Part shown: positions 61,838 through 64,000 of the stretch, one piece after another
Layout: every line of letters begins with the position of its first letter
Numbering within the stretch: position 1 is the first letter of the stretch
Source: Pseudomonadota bacterium
GTDB lineage: Bacteria; Pseudomonadota; Gammaproteobacteria; Steroidobacterales; Steroidobacteraceae
Direction: 5' to 3'
DNA length: 64,000 nucleotides
NCBI GenBank assembly: GCA_021843755.1
Contig: JAKBWB010000038.1
Location: 1-64,000, forward strand
The notes under the pieces: model-generated
The model's input: only the letters and a program-made list of their open reading frames with translations
Told to the model about the DNA's origin: nothing
Databases searched by the model: none
Position numbers and translations under genes: made by a program

Positions 61838-62220
61838 AGCTGAGAATCAAAGGCAATGCCCTGCGTCTGCGACTGACGCAGGGGGAGATCCGAGCGCTGG
61901 CCGAGCGCGGGCAGGTCGAGTCGCGGACGGAATTTCCGGGCGGAACGACGTTCGTGTACCGTCTGCGAACGGACGATATAAGTAAAGAAATATCAGTTAG
62001 TTATAAAACTAACCTCATGGAATTTACTCTTCCTGCGGCGTGCGCCGAGCGCTGGTGTGGAACGGATCAAGTGACGGTCAGCGCTGAGCGGGACGTGCCG
62101 GGCGGAAAGCTGCAGCTTGTACTGGAGAAGGACTTCGCCTGTCTGATGCCGCGGCCCGGCGAGGACGAATCCGACCACTTTCCACACCCCGGCGCCGGAC
62201 AGGGACCGAGTCGGTGCTGA
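61834..62220 (+). CDS. Small protein of unknown function (DUF7009-like)
   Basis: This 128-residue protein overlaps the previous stop by ATGA. Its N-terminal half (KLRIKGNALRLRLTQGEI) looks like a conserved small family; I have seen this kind of sequence annotated as DUF7009 but cannot verify it. The middle of the gene (61975-62032) is strikingly AT-rich, with a 7-bp hairpin at 61996-62013. The C-terminal tail is acidic and disordered. It is the third gene of the MaoC-HpcH operon; function unknown. Confidence 0.6.
   Translation: MKLRIKGNALRLRLTQGEIRALAERGQVESRTEFPGGTTFVYRLRTDDISKEISVSYKTNLMEFTLPAACAERWCGTDQVTVSAERDVPGGKLQLVLEKDFACLMPRPGEDESDHFPHPGAGQGPSRC
61996..62013. repeat. 7-bp inverted repeat in an AT-rich patch
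   Basis: GTTAGTT (61996-62002) and AACTAAC (62007-62013) form a hairpin with an ATAA loop inside the coding sequence of the small unknown protein. The surrounding 60 bases are far more AT-rich than the rest of the window. Confidence 0.5.
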
Positions 62221-62238
62221 AGCCGATCGGGAGGACGC

Positions 62239-62784
62239 TCAGGGTTGCCTCGCGCCGACGAGGGTGACGCCCGGGGGCAGTTGTGCGGCCACTCGGGCGT
62301 AGCGGGCGCGCTCTTCCAGAATCGAATCGGCGTCGACGGCGCACCACCCGGCGATGCGCGGCAGCTTCGCAAATTGACTCTCGATGGCTTCGCGCCGCTG
62401 GCACCAGACGGTATTGAAGAATTGCGCGAATGCCTGCCAGGCTGCGCCGACGGTCTGCGGCGCCGCCGCGAGCGCGGCCTCGAGGCGGGTCAGGGCTTGA
62501 TGGCTGGTGCCGGCGCGGGCGGCGAGCGTGGCGAGCTCCGCGGGCAGGTCGGCAGGCTCGGCCGAGCCCGGGACGCTACGCTCGATCAGCTCGGCAAGCA
62601 GCTGGTCGCGCTGCTCGAAGCGGCTGAGCACCCACACGAGGTACTCGACGCTCGCGTCGCGAAAGGGGGTATGCGCCTCGGCCGCACCCGCCGCGCCATA
62701 GACGCTCGCGCAGGCGTTGGCGACCTGCGCCGCGTGGATCCGCTCGGTGGCGAGCTGAGTCCGGATGATGTCGCGCTCGTTCAT
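62239..62784 (-). CDS. Helical protein of unknown function
   Basis: This 181-residue protein is predicted almost all alpha-helical and rich in alanine; it starts MNERDIIRTQLATERIH. I do not recognise the family. The frame is intact, codon use matches the neighbours, and it is convergent with the MaoC operon and divergent from the aspartokinase gene. It could be a soluble helical-bundle protein. Kept because the frame and start context look genuine. Confidence 0.6.
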   Translation of the reverse strand: MNERDIIRTQLATERIHAAQVANACASVYGAAGAAEAHTPFRDASVEYLVWVLSRFEQRDQLLAELIERSVPGSAEPADLPAELATLAARAGTSHQALTRLEAALAAAPQTVGAAWQAFAQFFNTVWCQRREAIESQFAKLPRIAGWCAVDADSILEERARYARVAAQLPPGVTLVGARQP

Positions 62785-62925
62785 CTTGCGTCTATTTTAA
62801 CCATTCCCACCCTGAACACCGCCTGTCGAGTGGCAGGTTTGCACAGTCTTTCCGCCGATCCATTGCGCGCTTAGGTGCGCATAAGTAGAGTCGCACGGCT
62901 TTCCCTTCAGGTGGTTTGCCAGCCC

Positions 62926-64000
62926 ATGTCGAATTCCGCGCCCTGGTTCGTGCACAAGTTCGGTGGATCGAGCGTCGCCGATGCGGCTTGCTTCGAGCGC
63001 GTTGCGAGCATCCTCGACGCCTCCGCGGCCGAGCGGCTCGGCGTGGTGCTTTCGGCCTGCAAGGGCGTCACCGACGCGCTGCTCGAGCTGATCAGCCTCG
63101 CCGAGGGGCAGGACGAGCGCTACCGCGGCCAGGTTGCGGCGCTGCGCGAACGCCACATCACGATCGCCGAGGCGTTGCTGCCGGGCGATGCGGTGCGCCT
63201 GTACGGGGCTGGCCTCGATCGCGATTGCCGCGACCTGGAGGGCATCCTGCAGACCGTCAAGCTCACGCGAGCGGCCGCGCCGAACGTGCGCGACTTGATC
63301 GCCGGGTACGGGGAAATCTGGTCAACGAAGCTTTTTCATCGCTATCTCGAGGCGCGCGGCACGCGGCGCGGGCCGATGCAGTGGATCGACGCGCGGCGCG
63401 TGGTGGTGATCGAGTGGGGTCCGCTCGGGCCCGCGGTGCAGTGGGACGCCTCGCGCAAGCGCCTCGCCGATCTCGTGGATGCGGACTTCAAGGGTACGCT
63501 GATCATCACCGGGTTCATCGCCGCGGACCGGCGCGGTGTCCAGACGACCCTCGGGCGCAACGGCAGCGATTTTTCGGCATCGATCTTCGGGGCGCTGCTG
63601 CAGGCGGCGGAGATCTACATCTGGACCGACGTGGATGGGGTGTTGTCGGCGGATCCGCGCCGCGTCCCCGATGCCACGGTGATCGATTCGCTCTCATACA
63701 GCGAGGCGATGGAGCTCGCCTACTTCGGCGCGAAGGTGCTGCATCCGCAGACCATGGCCCCGGCGGTGGGCGGCGGCATTCCCATTTGGATTCGCAATAC
63801 CTTCGCACCGCAGAAGCGCGGCACCCTGATCTGCGCGCATCCGGAGTCGCGCCTGCCGGTCAAGGGCATCACCAGCATCGAGCAGGTCGCACTGGTGAAC
63901 CTCGAGGGCGCCGGCATGATCGGTGTTCCCGGCACGGCGCACCGGCTGTTCGGGGCGCTGCGCGAGGAAGGCATTTCGGTAATCCTGATCTCCCAGGGCA
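62926..64000 (+). CDS. thrA: ThrA-type aspartokinase (bifunctional with homoserine dehydrogenase likely), cut by window edge
   Basis: The frame from ATG 62926 stays open to the window end (358 codons) and encodes an aspartate kinase that phosphorylates L-aspartate for threonine, lysine and methionine synthesis. KFGGSSVADAACFERV starts the kinase fold; LGRNGSDFSASIFGALL and IWTDVDGVLSADPRRVPDA are the ATP and substrate-binding signatures, and the last 50 residues begin the ACT regulatory domain (LVNLEGAGMIGVPGTAHRL). The sequence is closest to the bifunctional ThrA of xanthomonads rather than to LysC, so a homoserine dehydrogenase domain is expected beyond the edge. Confidence 0.85.
   Translation, partial: MSNSAPWFVHKFGGSSVADAACFERVASILDASAAERLGVVLSACKGVTDALLELISLAEGQDERYRGQVAALRERHITIAEALLPGDAVRLYGAGLDRDCRDLEGILQTVKLTRAAAPNVRDLIAGYGEIWSTKLFHRYLEARGTRRGPMQWIDARRVVVIEWGPLGPAVQWDASRKRLADLVDADFKGTLIITGFIAADRRGVQTTLGRNGSDFSASIFGALLQAAEIYIWTDVDGVLSADPRRVPDATVIDSLSYSEAMELAYFGAKVLHPQTMAPAVGGGIPIWIRNTFAPQKRGTLICAHPESRLPVKGITSIEQVALVNLEGAGMIGVPGTAHRLFGALREEGISVILISQG

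Noticed and set aside
1-64000. tRNA, rRNA or CRISPR loci
   Set aside because: No cloverleaf-like segments, rRNA signatures or regularly spaced repeats were noticed in intergenic regions; these are few and short. A dedicated scan was not possible.

Overview
The window is a high-GC (roughly two-thirds G+C by eye), densely packed proteobacterial chromosome segment. The gene set (arn lipid A modification genes, MurJ, Lon, CysB-controlled sulfate assimilation, a paa phenylacetate operon, FadA/FadB-type enzymes, a ThrA-type aspartokinase at the right edge and two exported S10 serine carboxypeptidases) points to a gammaproteobacterium, most likely near the Xanthomonadales/Nevskiales. That placement is inferred from gene content only. 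No rRNA, tRNA or CRISPR array was seen.

Layout. 1-2425 is an accessory island: the 3' end of an IS630-family transposase, a perfect hairpin, then a compact three-gene toxin-antitoxin-like operon (MNT nucleotidyltransferase, HEPN protein, HigA-like Xre protein) with a symmetric operator over its first start codon. A 17-bp copy of the hairpin arm closes the island and supplies the stop codon of the next gene. 2421-5677 holds two tandem S10 peptidases on the minus strand. 5913-11908 holds a small membrane protein, an FAH-family hydrolase, the PaaJ/PcaF thiolase, an AcuI-type reductase, murJ and an outer-membrane barrel protein. 12040-19213 is a complete aminoarabinose (L-Ara4N) operon in which ArnA is split into two separate genes. 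19210-23366 carries a quinone oxidoreductase, an ACP-PlsC fusion acyltransferase, and an Lrp regulator divergent from alanine dehydrogenase.

23480-27164 is sulfate activation (cysQ, cysD, cysNC). 27277-33939 is beta-oxidation: two multifunctional hydratase/dehydrogenases with opposite domain order, a TetR regulator between them, and FadA. A decayed FtsX/MacB-type permease and a diheme cytochrome c follow. 35521-39466 is an Lrp regulator divergent from an E1 alpha-beta fusion and E2 of a branched-chain 2-oxoacid dehydrogenase. 39527-47082 is paaX divergent from paaABCDEGZ, with a strong promoter and a PaaX-like operator. 47491-50327 is an hsp20-lon operon behind a sigma-32-like promoter.

50342-64000 contains wrbA, a membrane-anchored TAXI protein, the second sulfur cluster (cysK, cysG, cysH on the minus strand; cysB on the plus strand; cysI with a DUF934 partner on the minus strand) interrupted by a short malQ, a MaoC/HpcH/small-protein operon, an unknown helical protein and the 5' part of a ThrA-type aspartokinase.

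Together the two cys clusters take sulfate through APS to sulfite, sulfide and cysteine, with CysG making siroheme for CysI. The fad, bkd and paa blocks form a contiguous 20-kb acyl-CoA catabolic region feeding acetyl-CoA and succinyl-CoA to central metabolism.
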